Part shown: in pieces, positions 53,213-61,689 of the stretch | Position numbering within the stretch: the first letter of the stretch is position 1 | How the letters are laid out: each line of letters opens with the position of its first letter | DNA from: Ensifer sp. WSM1721 | Lineage (GTDB): Bacteria > Pseudomonadota > Alphaproteobacteria > Rhizobiales > Rhizobiaceae | NCBI RefSeq assembly: GCF_000513895.2 | Contig: NZ_CP165783.1 | Location: forward strand, 1,550,001 to 1,614,000 | Length of the DNA stretch: 64,000 nucleotides | Reading direction: 5' to 3' | Notes under the pieces: generated by a model | The model's input: only the letters and a program-made list of their open reading frames with translations | The model's database searches: none | What the model was told of the DNA's origin: nothing | Made by a program: the position numbers and the translations under genes

Positions 53213-54478
53213 ATGTTCGAGCAGGTTCTCCTCAAGAATGTCGACTTGCCGGACGGCCATTTGCTCTCGACCTACGAGGCCGGCGGCGGCTACCGGGCGC
53301 TCAAGAAGGCGCTCGGCGAATACACGCCCGACGAGGTCGTCGAGCTCGTCAAGCAGTCCAACCTGCGCGGCCGGGGCGGTGCCGGATTTCCGACGGGCAT
53401 GAAATGGGGTTTCGTGCCGAAGCGAGGCGACAAGCCGAAATATCTATGCTGCAACGCCGATGAAGGCGAGCCGGGGACCTTCAAGGATAGGATCATCATG
53501 GAGCGTGACCCGCACCAGCTCATCGAGGGGCTGGCGGTGAGCGGCTACGCGATCGGGGCCGAGGTCGCCTATGTCTACGTCCGCGGAGAATATGTGACGG
53601 CCATCCGTCGCCTGGAACAGGCGATCGCCGAGGCGCATGATAAGGGTTACCTCGGAACAGGCGTTCTCGGCTCTGATTTCAATTTCGCCGTTCACATTCA
53701 CTGCGGCGCCGGCGCCTATATCTGCGGCGAGGAGACCGCGATGCTCGAGTCGCTCGAGGGCAAGCGGGCGCAGCCGCGGTTGAAACCGCCGTTCCCGGCC
53801 GTGGCCGGGCTCTACGCCAGCCCCACGGTGATCAACAATGTCGAGACGCTTGCCTGCGTGCCGCATATCGTGATGCGGGGGCCGGCCTGGTTCCGGGGCA
53901 TCGGGCCGGACAAGAGCCCCGGGCCGAAGCTCTACTGCGTGAGCGGGCAGGTGCGCAAACCCGGGCTCTACGAGTTGCCGATGGGCATACCCCTGCGGGA
54001 ACTGGTCGAGGAGCACGCCGGCGGTCCGCTGCCGGGGCGCAAGGTCAAGGCGGTGATCCCGGGCGGCGTCTCGGCGCCGGTCATCCCGGAGCCCGGGCTG
54101 GAGGTCGGGATGGACTTCGACTCGCTCGCGGCCGCCGGCTCGATGCTCGGTTCGGCGGGGGTCGTCGTGATCGACGACTCGACCTGCATGGTCAAGGTCG
54201 CCACCCGGATCGTCGAGTTCTTCCACCACGAATCCTGCGGCAAGTGCACGCCATGTAGGGAAGGATTGAACTGGGCCGTGAAGGTGCTGCGCCGGATCGA
54301 GGCCGGAGAGGGCGCGCCCGGCGATCTGGAGCAGTTGGACATGCTGTGCAAGGGCATTTTCGGCAACACCTTTTGTGCTCTGGGGGATGGCGCAGCGATG
54401 GGTTTGCGGGCGGCCCTCAAGCATTTCCGCGAGGAGTTCGTGGCCCATATCGAGGAGCGGAGGTGCCCGTTCCACTGA
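53213..54478 (+). CDS. nuoF: NADH-quinone oxidoreductase subunit F
   Basis: A 421-aa 51-kDa-type subunit where NADH passes electrons to FMN. The nucleotide site is LRGRGGAGFPTGMKWGF, the FMN region is CNADEGEPGTFKDR, and GAGAYICGEETAMLESLEG follows. The N3 4Fe-4S ligands are ESCGKCTPCREG with a distal Cys in GNTFCALGDGA. Standard length. The start codon follows the nuoE stop by 4 bases. Confidence 0.96.
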   Translation: MFEQVLLKNVDLPDGHLLSTYEAGGGYRALKKALGEYTPDEVVELVKQSNLRGRGGAGFPTGMKWGFVPKRGDKPKYLCCNADEGEPGTFKDRIIMERDPHQLIEGLAVSGYAIGAEVAYVYVRGEYVTAIRRLEQAIAEAHDKGYLGTGVLGSDFNFAVHIHCGAGAYICGEETAMLESLEGKRAQPRLKPPFPAVAGLYASPTVINNVETLACVPHIVMRGPAWFRGIGPDKSPGPKLYCVSGQVRKPGLYELPMGIPLRELVEEHAGGPLPGRKVKAVIPGGVSAPVIPEPGLEVGMDFDSLAAAGSMLGSAGVVVIDDSTCMVKVATRIVEFFHHESCGKCTPCREGLNWAVKVLRRIEAGEGAPGDLEQLDMLCKGIFGNTFCALGDGAAMGLRAALKHFREEFVAHIEERRCPFH

Positions 54479-54506
54479 AATGCGTTGGGCCGGGTCGGGA
54501 GGAAGT

Positions 54507-57104
54507 ATGGTTAGCGTCACGATCGACGAACAAAGGCTGGAAGTCGAGGCTGGCTCCACGGTGCTCGCTGCCGCCGAGCGCCTGGGCATCGAGATCCCGA
54601 CCTTCTGCTACTGGAAACGGCTGCCGCCGCTTGCCTCCTGCCGTATGTGCCTGGTGGAGATCGAGGGGCTGCGGAGGCTGCAGCCGGCCTGCGCCACGAC
54701 TGTCGCGGACGGCATGGTGGTCAGGACGAATACGCCGCTGATCGAGGAAACGCGTTCGTCCATGCTCGACATGCTGCTTGCCAACCATCCGCTCGATTGC
54801 CCGATCTGCGATAAGGGCGGCGAGTGCGAGCTTCAGGACATGGTGATGGCATATGGGCCGCGCGAAAGCGGGTTCCGCGACGCCAAGCGTGTTTTCCACT
54901 CGAAGGACATCCGTCTGAGCCCGGTCGTCATCATGAACGTCAACCGGTGCATCCAGTGTCAGCGCTGTGTGCGCATGTGCGAGGAGGTTGTCGGCGCGGT
55001 CGCCTTGGGTACGGTCGAAAAGGGCATGGATACCGCCGTCACAGGTTTTGAGGGTAGCCTGGCAAGCTGCGACCAGTGCGGCAACTGCATCGAGGTCTGC
55101 CCGGTCGGTGCACTGATGAGTTTCCCCTATCGCTACAAGGCACGCCCCTGGGACCTCAATGAAGCCGACACGATCTGCCCGCATTGCGGTACCGGCTGTC
55201 AACTGACCGTAGGAGCACGCAAGGGCGAGTTCATGCGGGTCCGCTCGGACTGGGAGCATGGAGTCAACCGAGAGACGCTCTGCGTGCGGGGCCGCTTCGG
55301 CCTCGACTTCATCGAGAGCCGGGATCGCATCAAGCGGCCGATGATCCGCCGCGACGGCGCGCTCACGCCGGTTTCCTGGGAGGAGGCGGGCGACTACCTC
55401 GGCCGGCGCCTGTCGGCAGTGAAGGGCAAGGCCGCGGGCGGGCTCATCTCGCCGCGGCTGCCCAACGAGGTGCTTTATCAGTTCCAGAAGCTGATGCGCT
55501 CGGTATTCCGCACCAACAACATCGACTGCTCGTCGCGCTGGTCCACGCCTGTCGACGCGCTGGTGCCGCTCCTGGCCAGCTTCCACACCCGCGCACCTCT
55601 CCAGGAGGTGATCGGCAGAGATTGCGTGCTGGTCATTGGGGGCAATGTAACCGAGGAAAATCCAGTCACCGAGTATCTGCTGCGCGACGCAGCGCGGCGG
55701 CAGCAGATAGGCTTGCTCATGCTCTCGGCGCGGCCGTCCCGTCTGGACGCCGATGCCCGGGCGGTCTTTCGCGTGCCGCCGGGCGGAGAAGCGGCGAGCC
55801 TTGCGGCGGTGGTGGCCGCGCTCGTGTCGGCGGCTGGCCCGATTTTGCCCGGCGACCTTTTTGCGGACATCGGAGGGACACCAGCAGAGACCGACAGCGA
55901 CCAATCGAACGCTCTGGCCGCCGCGCTGCTGGGGGGCCGAAGCGTCAGCTTGCTCGTCAGCGCCGACGTCCTCAGATCGCCGCTGGCGCGCACAATGTTG
56001 CAACAGCTCAGCAACCTGATGCAAATTCTCTACGTGCTCGGCAAGGGCCCGGCGCTGCAGTTCCTCTTCGACCGTGCCAACCAGATGGGCGCCTGGGACA
56101 TGGGCGTAGTGCCGGGAGCTCTGCCGGGCCCGCGTCCGGTCGTCGATGATCAGACTCGCGCGGCCTTCGCACAGGCCTGGGGCGCCGAAATCCCCTCAGA
56201 ACCCGGCGCGGGCCTCGACGCCATGCTGGAACTCTGCGTCAACGGGCGGATGGGCGCGCTCTATGTCGTCGGAACTGACCCGCTTGTGTCCTATCCCGAC
56301 CGGGAATTTGTCGAGCGGGCGCTGAAGGCTGCCGATCTCCTGATCGTGCAGGACGCGTTCCTCACGGACACAGCGGGCTTGGCCGATGTTGTGTTGCCGG
56401 CGGCCGGTTACGGCGAGGAAACCGGCACCTTTACCAACAACGAGGGCCGAGCCCAGGTAGTCCGCAAATTCCGCGAACCCGTCTTCGAAGCGCGGGGCAA
56501 TCTGGCGATCTTCGACTTCGTCGCAGCGCTCTGCGGCCAGACGCTGCAGCCATCGACGCAAGGCGAGATTTTCGACGAGATTGCCCGGCTGATTCCGGCT
56601 TATCAGGGATTGAAGCAGGACGAGCTTGGCCCCGACGGCGCATTTACCAAGGCGGCCCTTGCGCCACCGGCCGGCGAGTTCTTCGCTGCTCCGCCTGTTC
56701 CCAATGTGACAGATGGGCTCCTGCTGGTCACAGGCAACTGTCTTTTCCACAATGGATATCTGTCCGAACACTCGGAGATACTGAATACCGTCGCAGACGA
56801 TCCCTATGTCGAGATGAGCATGCACGATGCCGCCAGACTTGGTGTTTCAGACAGCGAGCAGGTCCTCGTGCGATCCGCTCAGGGCGAGCTGACGGCGAAG
56901 CTCAAGGTCAACAGGCGCTTCCCCAAGGGCCTCGTTTTCGTTCCTGAAAATTACAAAGCGCTCCGCCTCAACAGCCTGCTGCGGCGGGGCGAATATCCAT
57001 GTCCGGTGGAGGTTCAAAAAGCCAGAGCAACCGACGAAGTCGGCCCGTTCAACGGTTCCGCGGCGAGAGCTGATGGCCTCGGCCAAGGCATGCCGCCGGC
57101 GTGA
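54507..57104 (+). CDS. nuoG: NADH-quinone oxidoreductase subunit G, long form
   Basis: An 865-aa 75-kDa-type subunit, longer than the usual 690 or so of alphaproteobacterial NuoG. Fe-S sites in order: 2Fe-2S (FCYWKRLPPLASCRMC with a later Cys), His/Cys cluster NHPLDCPICDKGGECELQD, 4Fe-4S pairs CIQCQRCVRMCEE and CDQCGNCIEVCPVGAL, then CPHCGTGCQ with a distal CVRG, the extra N7-type cluster. A long formate dehydrogenase-like molybdopterin-fold domain follows, with a C-terminal dinucleotide-binding-like domain (LLLVTGNCLFHNGYLSEHSE). GGGAGGAA precedes the ATG. Confidence 0.94.
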   Translation: MVSVTIDEQRLEVEAGSTVLAAAERLGIEIPTFCYWKRLPPLASCRMCLVEIEGLRRLQPACATTVADGMVVRTNTPLIEETRSSMLDMLLANHPLDCPICDKGGECELQDMVMAYGPRESGFRDAKRVFHSKDIRLSPVVIMNVNRCIQCQRCVRMCEEVVGAVALGTVEKGMDTAVTGFEGSLASCDQCGNCIEVCPVGALMSFPYRYKARPWDLNEADTICPHCGTGCQLTVGARKGEFMRVRSDWEHGVNRETLCVRGRFGLDFIESRDRIKRPMIRRDGALTPVSWEEAGDYLGRRLSAVKGKAAGGLISPRLPNEVLYQFQKLMRSVFRTNNIDCSSRWSTPVDALVPLLASFHTRAPLQEVIGRDCVLVIGGNVTEENPVTEYLLRDAARRQQIGLLMLSARPSRLDADARAVFRVPPGGEAASLAAVVAALVSAAGPILPGDLFADIGGTPAETDSDQSNALAAALLGGRSVSLLVSADVLRSPLARTMLQQLSNLMQILYVLGKGPALQFLFDRANQMGAWDMGVVPGALPGPRPVVDDQTRAAFAQAWGAEIPSEPGAGLDAMLELCVNGRMGALYVVGTDPLVSYPDREFVERALKAADLLIVQDAFLTDTAGLADVVLPAAGYGEETGTFTNNEGRAQVVRKFREPVFEARGNLAIFDFVAALCGQTLQPSTQGEIFDEIARLIPAYQGLKQDELGPDGAFTKAALAPPAGEFFAAPPVPNVTDGLLLVTGNCLFHNGYLSEHSEILNTVADDPYVEMSMHDAARLGVSDSEQVLVRSAQGELTAKLKVNRRFPKGLVFVPENYKALRLNSLLRRGEYPCPVEVQKARATDEVGPFNGSAARADGLGQGMPPA

Positions 57105-57121
57105 TCTCGTTCGACTTAGCC

Positions 57122-57191
57122 GGATGAGGAAAGGTGTGTGCGGTTTTCCGCCCGCACCCCGGGTCGATCCGACTAAAACCATCGTGATCTA
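57122..57191 (+). repeat. Partial repeat element after nuoG
   Basis: GGATGAGGAAAGGTGTGTGCGG plus TTTTCCGCCCGCACCCC (57122-57160) matches the module at 59427-59465. Bases 57174-57191 match 17 of 18 bases of the right arm of the hairpin at 59482-59525. The left arm is absent. The last bases contain the TAG stop of the minus-strand CBS gene. Confidence 0.8.
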
Positions 57192-57629
57192 GTGATAGTT
57201 GGTCCCGCAAATGTAATCGTGCAAATCCTGCTCGGTGCGTTGTGCCTCCTCGAGCCTGTGCTTGACGACGTCGCCGATGCTGACCACGCCGATAACGGTA
57301 TCGCCATCCTTAACAAGCACATGGCGCGTACGCCGCTCTGTCATGATTGCCATCGCCACCGGCAGCAGATCCTCGGTCGAACAGGTGGGCACACCCCGGT
57401 TCATGATATCGGAAGCTCGCATCGTCGCCGCTTCGGCCCCGTATTCCGCCACCGCATTGCAGCAGTCCCGCTCCGACAGGGTGCCGAGATACATGCCGGG
57501 CGAACCACTGACGACCACGAAGCCGATATTGTTCTCGCGAAACAGACGCAGGATTTCCACCATCGTCAGATCGGGACTGACCGCGATGACTCCGACACCT
57601 TTGTTCTTCACGATTTCGCCGACAAACAT
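57189..57629 (-). CDS. CBS-domain pair protein
   Basis: A 146-aa protein of two CBS motifs in tandem and nothing else: VIAVSPDLTMVEILRLFREN with FVVVSGSPGMYLGTLSERDC, and VPTCSTEDLLPVAMAIMTER with HVLVKDGDTVIGVVSIGDVV. Such Bateman modules bind adenosine nucleotides or NAD(H). It follows nuoI by 45 bases on the minus strand, so a link between adenylate or NADH level and this complex I is possible. Its stop lies in repeat sequence. Confidence 0.9.
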   Translation of the reverse strand: MFVGEIVKNKGVGVIAVSPDLTMVEILRLFRENNIGFVVVSGSPGMYLGTLSERDCCNAVAEYGAEAATMRASDIMNRGVPTCSTEDLLPVAMAIMTERRTRHVLVKDGDTVIGVVSIGDVVKHRLEEAQRTEQDLHDYICGTNYH

Positions 57630-57674
57630 CTAAGCCTCCCATTCAAGCGCTCGGGTTTGACAGCTGGCGCGCAT

Positions 57675-58241
57675 TCACGTTCGCCGGATATTGCGCCACC
57701 AGTTATAGCCCTGCGGCTCGTTCGTCTCGACCAGCACATCCTTCTTTGTGTTGAGGCGCGCGGCCACCACGCCGCCGCCGGTTGTCGCCTTGCCCGGCTT
57801 GTCGAGCAGGTCGTCCCGCCCGATCACCAGGTCACGCGAGGAGAAACTCGAGAATTCATATTCTTGGCCAAGCGCAATGGCATCCGCCGGGCAGGCGTCC
57901 TCGCATAGCCCGCAGAACAGGCAGCGGGCCGTGTCGATCTCGAATTTGGCTGGGCGACGGTTGCCCTTCTCGTCCTCGTAGGGGACGACCTCGATGCAGT
58001 CGCAGGGACAGATCCGCGCGCAGAGTTCGCAGGCCACGCACTTGATCTCGCCCTCCGCGTCGCGCTTCAGGAAGTGATGCCCGCGATAGCGCGAATAGGG
58101 CAGCCATTTCTCCTTGTCCGGATACTCCATGGTCACGGGTCTGGAGAACATGTAACCGAAGGTCAGAGTCAAGCCGCTCGCCAGATCGGCGAAGAACGCC
58201 CAACCGATCCATGTTCCGACTCTGTCCAATGCGCGCGACAT
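57675..58241 (-). CDS. nuoI: NADH-quinone oxidoreductase subunit I
   Basis: A 188-aa ferredoxin-like subunit carrying clusters N6a and N6b: CVACELCARICPCDC and CLFCGLCEDACPADA. The N-terminal amphipathic helix LASGLTLTFGYMFSRPVTMEY is typical. ATG at 58241 gives the normal start MSRALDRVGTWIG. An ATG 6 codons upstream and longer frames are less likely. It lies on the minus strand with nuoH upstream, opposite to the rest of the cluster. Confidence 0.93.
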   Translation of the reverse strand: MSRALDRVGTWIGWAFFADLASGLTLTFGYMFSRPVTMEYPDKEKWLPYSRYRGHHFLKRDAEGEIKCVACELCARICPCDCIEVVPYEDEKGNRRPAKFEIDTARCLFCGLCEDACPADAIALGQEYEFSSFSSRDLVIGRDDLLDKPGKATTGGGVVAARLNTKKDVLVETNEPQGYNWWRNIRRT

Positions 58242-58293
58242 CGCTGCCCCGCTTTCCATGCATGTCGTTCTTCGCACGTCCGCGCGACACGCA

Positions 58294-59280
58294 CTAAGAG
58301 AAAGCAATACCGGTTATGATTATGTTCGCCAGCGACAGAGGAAGCAAGACTTTCCATCCTATCGCCATAAGCTGGTCGTAGCGGTAGCGCGGAAAAGTGA
58401 AGCGGAACCACATGAACAAATAAACGAAGAAGGCGACCTTGAGCAGGAACCAGACGAGCGGCGGCAGGGGGATCAGCACGCCGTTCCAGCCGCCGAAGAA
58501 AAGGATCACGGTGAGGACCGACACCAGCACCATGATGACATATTCGCTGACCATGAAGAACGCGAAGCGGATGCCGCTGTATTCGGTATGGAACCCCGCC
58601 CCGAGATCGCCTTCCGCTTCCGCCAGGTCGAAGGGAATGCGCTGTGCTTCTGCCAGTCCGGCGACGAAGAACACGAAGAAGCCGACGGGCTGGTAGACAA
58701 TGTTCCAGATATCGGCCTGCGCCCGCACGATGTCGAGCAGGCTCATGGACTGCGCCAATATGACCACGCCGATGACCGCGAAACCCATCGGGATCTCGTA
58801 GCTGATCATTTGAGCGCAGGTCCTGAGGCTGCCGAGCAGAGAGTATTTGCTGTTGGCGGCCCAGCCGCCAAAGATGACGCCATAAACCTCGATCCCGATC
58901 ACCGCGAAGACGAAAAGCAGCGCCACATTCATGTTGGAAACGTAGAGCGTGATCTCGTTTCCGAGGACCGAAACGGATTCGCCGAAGGGGATCGCGACGA
59001 ACACCACAAAAGGCGGCGCGAGCGCCAGAATCGGCGCGAGCTTGAACAGGAAGCGGTCGGCGTCGGCGGGAATGTGGTCCTCTTTGGTCAAGAGCTTGAT
59101 GCCGTCCGCCACCGGCTGCAGCAGCCCGTGCCAGCCCACGCGCATCGGCCCCATCCGCTGCTGCATGTGGCCGGCGATCTTGCGTTCCAGCCAGGTTAGC
59201 GGCAACGGCAACAGCAGCAAGATCGCGATCAGCAACGCGACCTTAAAGACGATGAGGCCGAGGGCGACGATAAGTTCCAT
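58294..59280 (-). CDS. nuoH: NADH-quinone oxidoreductase subunit H
   Basis: A 328-aa membrane subunit with eight helices forming the quinone chamber: LTWLERKIAGHMQQRMGPMR, GLLQPVADGIKLLTKEDHIP, RTCAQMISYEIPMGFAVIGV, and the quinone-loop region AGLAEAQRIPFDLAEAEGDL with its conserved acidic residues. It is the first gene of the minus-strand nuoH-nuoI-CBS block. Its promoter must lie in the 59281-59330 stretch or inside the adjacent repeat element. Confidence 0.95.
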   Translation of the reverse strand: MELIVALGLIVFKVALLIAILLLLPLPLTWLERKIAGHMQQRMGPMRVGWHGLLQPVADGIKLLTKEDHIPADADRFLFKLAPILALAPPFVVFVAIPFGESVSVLGNEITLYVSNMNVALLFVFAVIGIEVYGVIFGGWAANSKYSLLGSLRTCAQMISYEIPMGFAVIGVVILAQSMSLLDIVRAQADIWNIVYQPVGFFVFFVAGLAEAQRIPFDLAEAEGDLGAGFHTEYSGIRFAFFMVSEYVIMVLVSVLTVILFFGGWNGVLIPLPPLVWFLLKVAFFVYLFMWFRFTFPRYRYDQLMAIGWKVLLPLSLANIIITGIAFS

Positions 59281-59313
59281 GATCCACGCTGCTTATGCAA
59301 CGGTTTGAAACCA

Positions 59314-59466
59314 CTACAGCGCCGTGCGTCTTTTCAGACGCACAAAGGATGCTGTAGCACTTTGAATTGCTGCATGTTTTTGTCCTTAAATCGGGTACGA
59401 TTTAAGGAAACATGCAGTAGAGCGGGATGAGGAAAAGTGTGCGCGGTTTTCCGCCCGCATCCCGCT
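59314..59466 (+). repeat. RIME-like element with attached module, upstream of nuoH
   Basis: Core 59314-59420 is the best-conserved copy (two intact hairpins). Directly joined at 59421-59466 is the GCGGGATGAGGAAAAGTGTG ... CCGCCCGCATCCCGC module also seen at 51375 and 57122. It lies 34 bases upstream of the nuoH ATG on the other strand. Confidence 0.92.
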
Positions 59467-59481
59467 CAAGCTTCTTAGATC

Positions 59482-59525
59482 GATCACGATGATTTTGGCC
59501 GATTCGACCCAAAATCATCGTGATC
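59482..59525. repeat. Perfect 17-base inverted repeat
   Basis: GATCACGATGATTTTGG and CCAAAATCATCGTGATC pair perfectly around a 10-base loop. It is the third part of the mosaic that starts at 59314. A half copy lies at 57174-57191. No T run flanks it on either strand, so it is not a standard terminator. The rest of the gap to 59613 shows nothing. Confidence 0.85.
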
Positions 59526-59613
59526 TAGGCACTTCGTGTGCTTGTCGACATCCACGGTACAGTGACGGCGCCCTGCTTGCAATGGCGGGTGACGTCCGGG
59601 CGGTTCCGCTATT

Positions 59614-60993
59614 TCACGGTTTGGCCTTGCAGATCGATCGCGCGTTCAGGAGGCCCCAGCCGAATATCGGGTCCTTGCCTGGATCGCCGAGGTCTTCCGC
59701 ATTTCCGGTCAGGGCGTTGCGGATCTGCTCGGGAGCGAGCGCCGGCTCCGACGCTTTCATCAGCGCCACCGCCGCGGTCACGAAAGGCGCGGCGAACGAT
59801 GTGCCCGTCTTCGGACGCGCGCCGCTGATCGAGGCCGCGGTCCAGACCGCGACGCCGGGCGCCGCGAAATCGATGTGCTCGCCGCGCCCGGCGCGTCGGT
59901 AGGGCCGCTTGCGCTTGTCGGTCGCGGTGACGGCGATCACCTCTTCGTAGGCCGCCGGATAGACCGGCTCGGCCTTGGGCCCGTCATTGCCGGCGGCTGC
60001 AACCATGATGATGCCGCGTCCGCCGAGCTTCTTGACGGTCTCTCCAAGGAGCAGATTGGGCGGGCCGGCAAGACTGAGATTGATGACCTGTACCTGACGG
60101 TTGGAGAGGAGGTCGAGCGCGCGCACGAGATCAAAGGCGCCGGAGCGGTCGTCTTGCCGGCCGGCGCGGTGAAAAGTGTCGACGGCGATCAGCTTGCCGC
60201 CGGGGATCAGGCCCGGCGTGCGGCTCGTCGCGGAGCCGACGAGCAGGGCGGCGACGGCAGTGCCGTGCTGCTTGCCGGATTCGGGCAATTTTCTATCGCT
60301 GAGGCGGATGATCTCGATGCTGTTGCCCTCGAAGGCATTGTGTTCGGGGTTGATCGCCGTATCGACGAGACCGATCGTCGTGCCGCCTGTGCAGGCGCCC
60401 GGCCAGTCTTGTGCGGCGGGCCAGCCGATCACGCTGCGGGCGAGGCAGTCGGTCCCGGGGCAGGGCGTCTCGGCCCGTTGCTCCGGCCGGAAATAATGAT
60501 TGAAGTCGATGGTTGCCTCAGGTGCGAGAGTTCTTGCCTGCTCCCTCGCAGCGTCGAGTGTCACTCCCGCGGGGATGCGGAGCTTGACGACTTCGGAATT
60601 GAAGGTTGCCATCGTGCTGCGTTCGAGGACTTCGAAGCCCGACGCCGTCAGTTGCTCGATCTGTGCCGGGTCGAAGCCCAGTCCAACGATCTCGTCGGGT
60701 GCCCGGATCGGCGCGGGTGCGACGGCCTGTGAGCGTCGCGGAGTGCTTCGACGCGGCAGCAGCGCCCGGAACGGGAACAGGCTCCTGCCGCCGCGCCATC
60801 CCGCTCCGGCGCCGTAGGAGCCGGAGCGCCCGGAGGAGGAGCCGCCGCCATCATCGTCGTCATCGTCGGCGAAAGCTTCGCTCGCGCCCAGCAGTTGAGG
60901 CGTGATTGTGTTCCACGGCGCAAGAACTTCGCCGGCCACGAGCGCGATTGCAGCAAGGGGTCCAATCAGGGCAAGTCTGAGCGTGGTCGCCAT
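59614..60993 (-). CDS. Secreted subtilisin-like serine protease (S8 family)
   Basis: A 459-aa protein. A hydrophobic export signal lies in the first 21 residues. A low-complexity stretch follows at 43-70 (six Asp, then Gly/Ser). A prodomain-like region to about 170 precedes the S8 domain. Catalytic residues are Asp211 in TIGLVDTAINP, His243 in KQHGTAVAALLVG, Ser399 in TGTSFAAPFVTAAVAL, with oxyanion Asn336 in AAAGNDG. Four Cys before and in the domain may form disulfides. ATG at 60993 begins the signal. Divergent from an ECF sigma gene, a likely controller. Confidence 0.9.
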   Translation of the reverse strand: MATTLRLALIGPLAAIALVAGEVLAPWNTITPQLLGASEAFADDDDDDGGGSSSGRSGSYGAGAGWRGGRSLFPFRALLPRRSTPRRSQAVAPAPIRAPDEIVGLGFDPAQIEQLTASGFEVLERSTMATFNSEVVKLRIPAGVTLDAAREQARTLAPEATIDFNHYFRPEQRAETPCPGTDCLARSVIGWPAAQDWPGACTGGTTIGLVDTAINPEHNAFEGNSIEIIRLSDRKLPESGKQHGTAVAALLVGSATSRTPGLIPGGKLIAVDTFHRAGRQDDRSGAFDLVRALDLLSNRQVQVINLSLAGPPNLLLGETVKKLGGRGIIMVAAAGNDGPKAEPVYPAAYEEVIAVTATDKRKRPYRRAGRGEHIDFAAPGVAVWTAASISGARPKTGTSFAAPFVTAAVALMKASEPALAPEQIRNALTGNAEDLGDPGKDPIFGWGLLNARSICKAKP

Positions 60994-61077
60994 CTGAGAA
61001 CCTCGATCGGCTCGGCCGTGCCAGGGACCGCGGAGCATTCCTTGGACGCACTGGCGAGTGCCTGTAGACTGGACGGA

Positions 61078-61102
61078 AACGGTCGAGTCGTCCACTTATT
61101 CC
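61078..61102 (-). promoter_or_regulatory. Candidate ECF-type promoter for the protease gene
   Basis: On the minus strand GGAAT, 16 bases, CGTT. This differs by one base from the GGAAC-N16/17-CGTT pattern of alphaproteobacterial general-stress ECF sigma promoters and lies 85 bases upstream of the protease ATG, in the gap shared with the sigma factor gene. Confidence 0.3.
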
Positions 61103-61146
61103 AGTTCTAGGTCCTGGACCTGGCTCAAATTGCGGAGTTTCGGGGC

Positions 61147-61689
61147 ATGAGCGATGCGGTAAAAGAGGTCGGCGAACGCCTGATAGCGTTCCTGCCCAAT
61201 CTTCGCCGCTTCGCCATCTCGCTCTGCCGCACACGCGACATCGCCGACGATCTCGTGCAGGCGGCTTGCGAACGGGCGCTCGCCAGTGCCGAGCGCTTCG
61301 AGCCGGGCACGCGCTTCGATGCATGGATGTTCCGCATTCTCCGCAATCTCTGGATCGACCAGGTGCGCAGGCAGAAGACCGCGGGCGTGCAGGACGATAT
61401 TTCCGAACGCCACGACATCGCCGGCGCATCCGGCGACCGCGAAGCCGAAGCGCGGTTGACCCTCAAGACCGTGGCCGACGCGATCGACCATTTGCCGGAC
61501 GAGCAACGCGAGGTGCTGCTTCTCGTCTGCGTCGAGGAGCTGTCCTATCGCGAGGCGGCCGATGTGCTCGACGTGCCTATCGGAACGGTCATGAGCCGGC
61601 TGGCGCGGGCGCGCAAGAGCCTGGCCGAGGCCACGGGAATAACGGGGGCGACGGGACGTTCTCAGGTGATGAAGGGCGTGAATGAATGA
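61147..61689 (+). CDS. ECF sigma factor
   Basis: A 180-aa sigma factor. Region 2 spans about residues 12-78 (SLCRTRDIADDLVQAACERA, then FDAWMFRILRNLWIDQVRRQ). Region 4 spans about 106-160 (LPDEQREVLLLVCVEELSYR, then VLDVPIGTVMSRLARARKSL). It overlaps its anti-sigma gene by ATGA, the usual arrangement for an ECF pair. The trigger is unknown. Targets may include the divergent protease gene and the Asn/Ser-repeat protein gene downstream. Confidence 0.92.
   Translation: MSDAVKEVGERLIAFLPNLRRFAISLCRTRDIADDLVQAACERALASAERFEPGTRFDAWMFRILRNLWIDQVRRQKTAGVQDDISERHDIAGASGDREAEARLTLKTVADAIDHLPDEQREVLLLVCVEELSYREAADVLDVPIGTVMSRLARARKSLAEATGITGATGRSQVMKGVNE

Noticed and set aside
54417..56024. 535-aa minus-strand open frame opposite nuoG
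   Set aside because: Antisense shadow in a highly conserved Fe-S protein gene. The translation resembles nothing.
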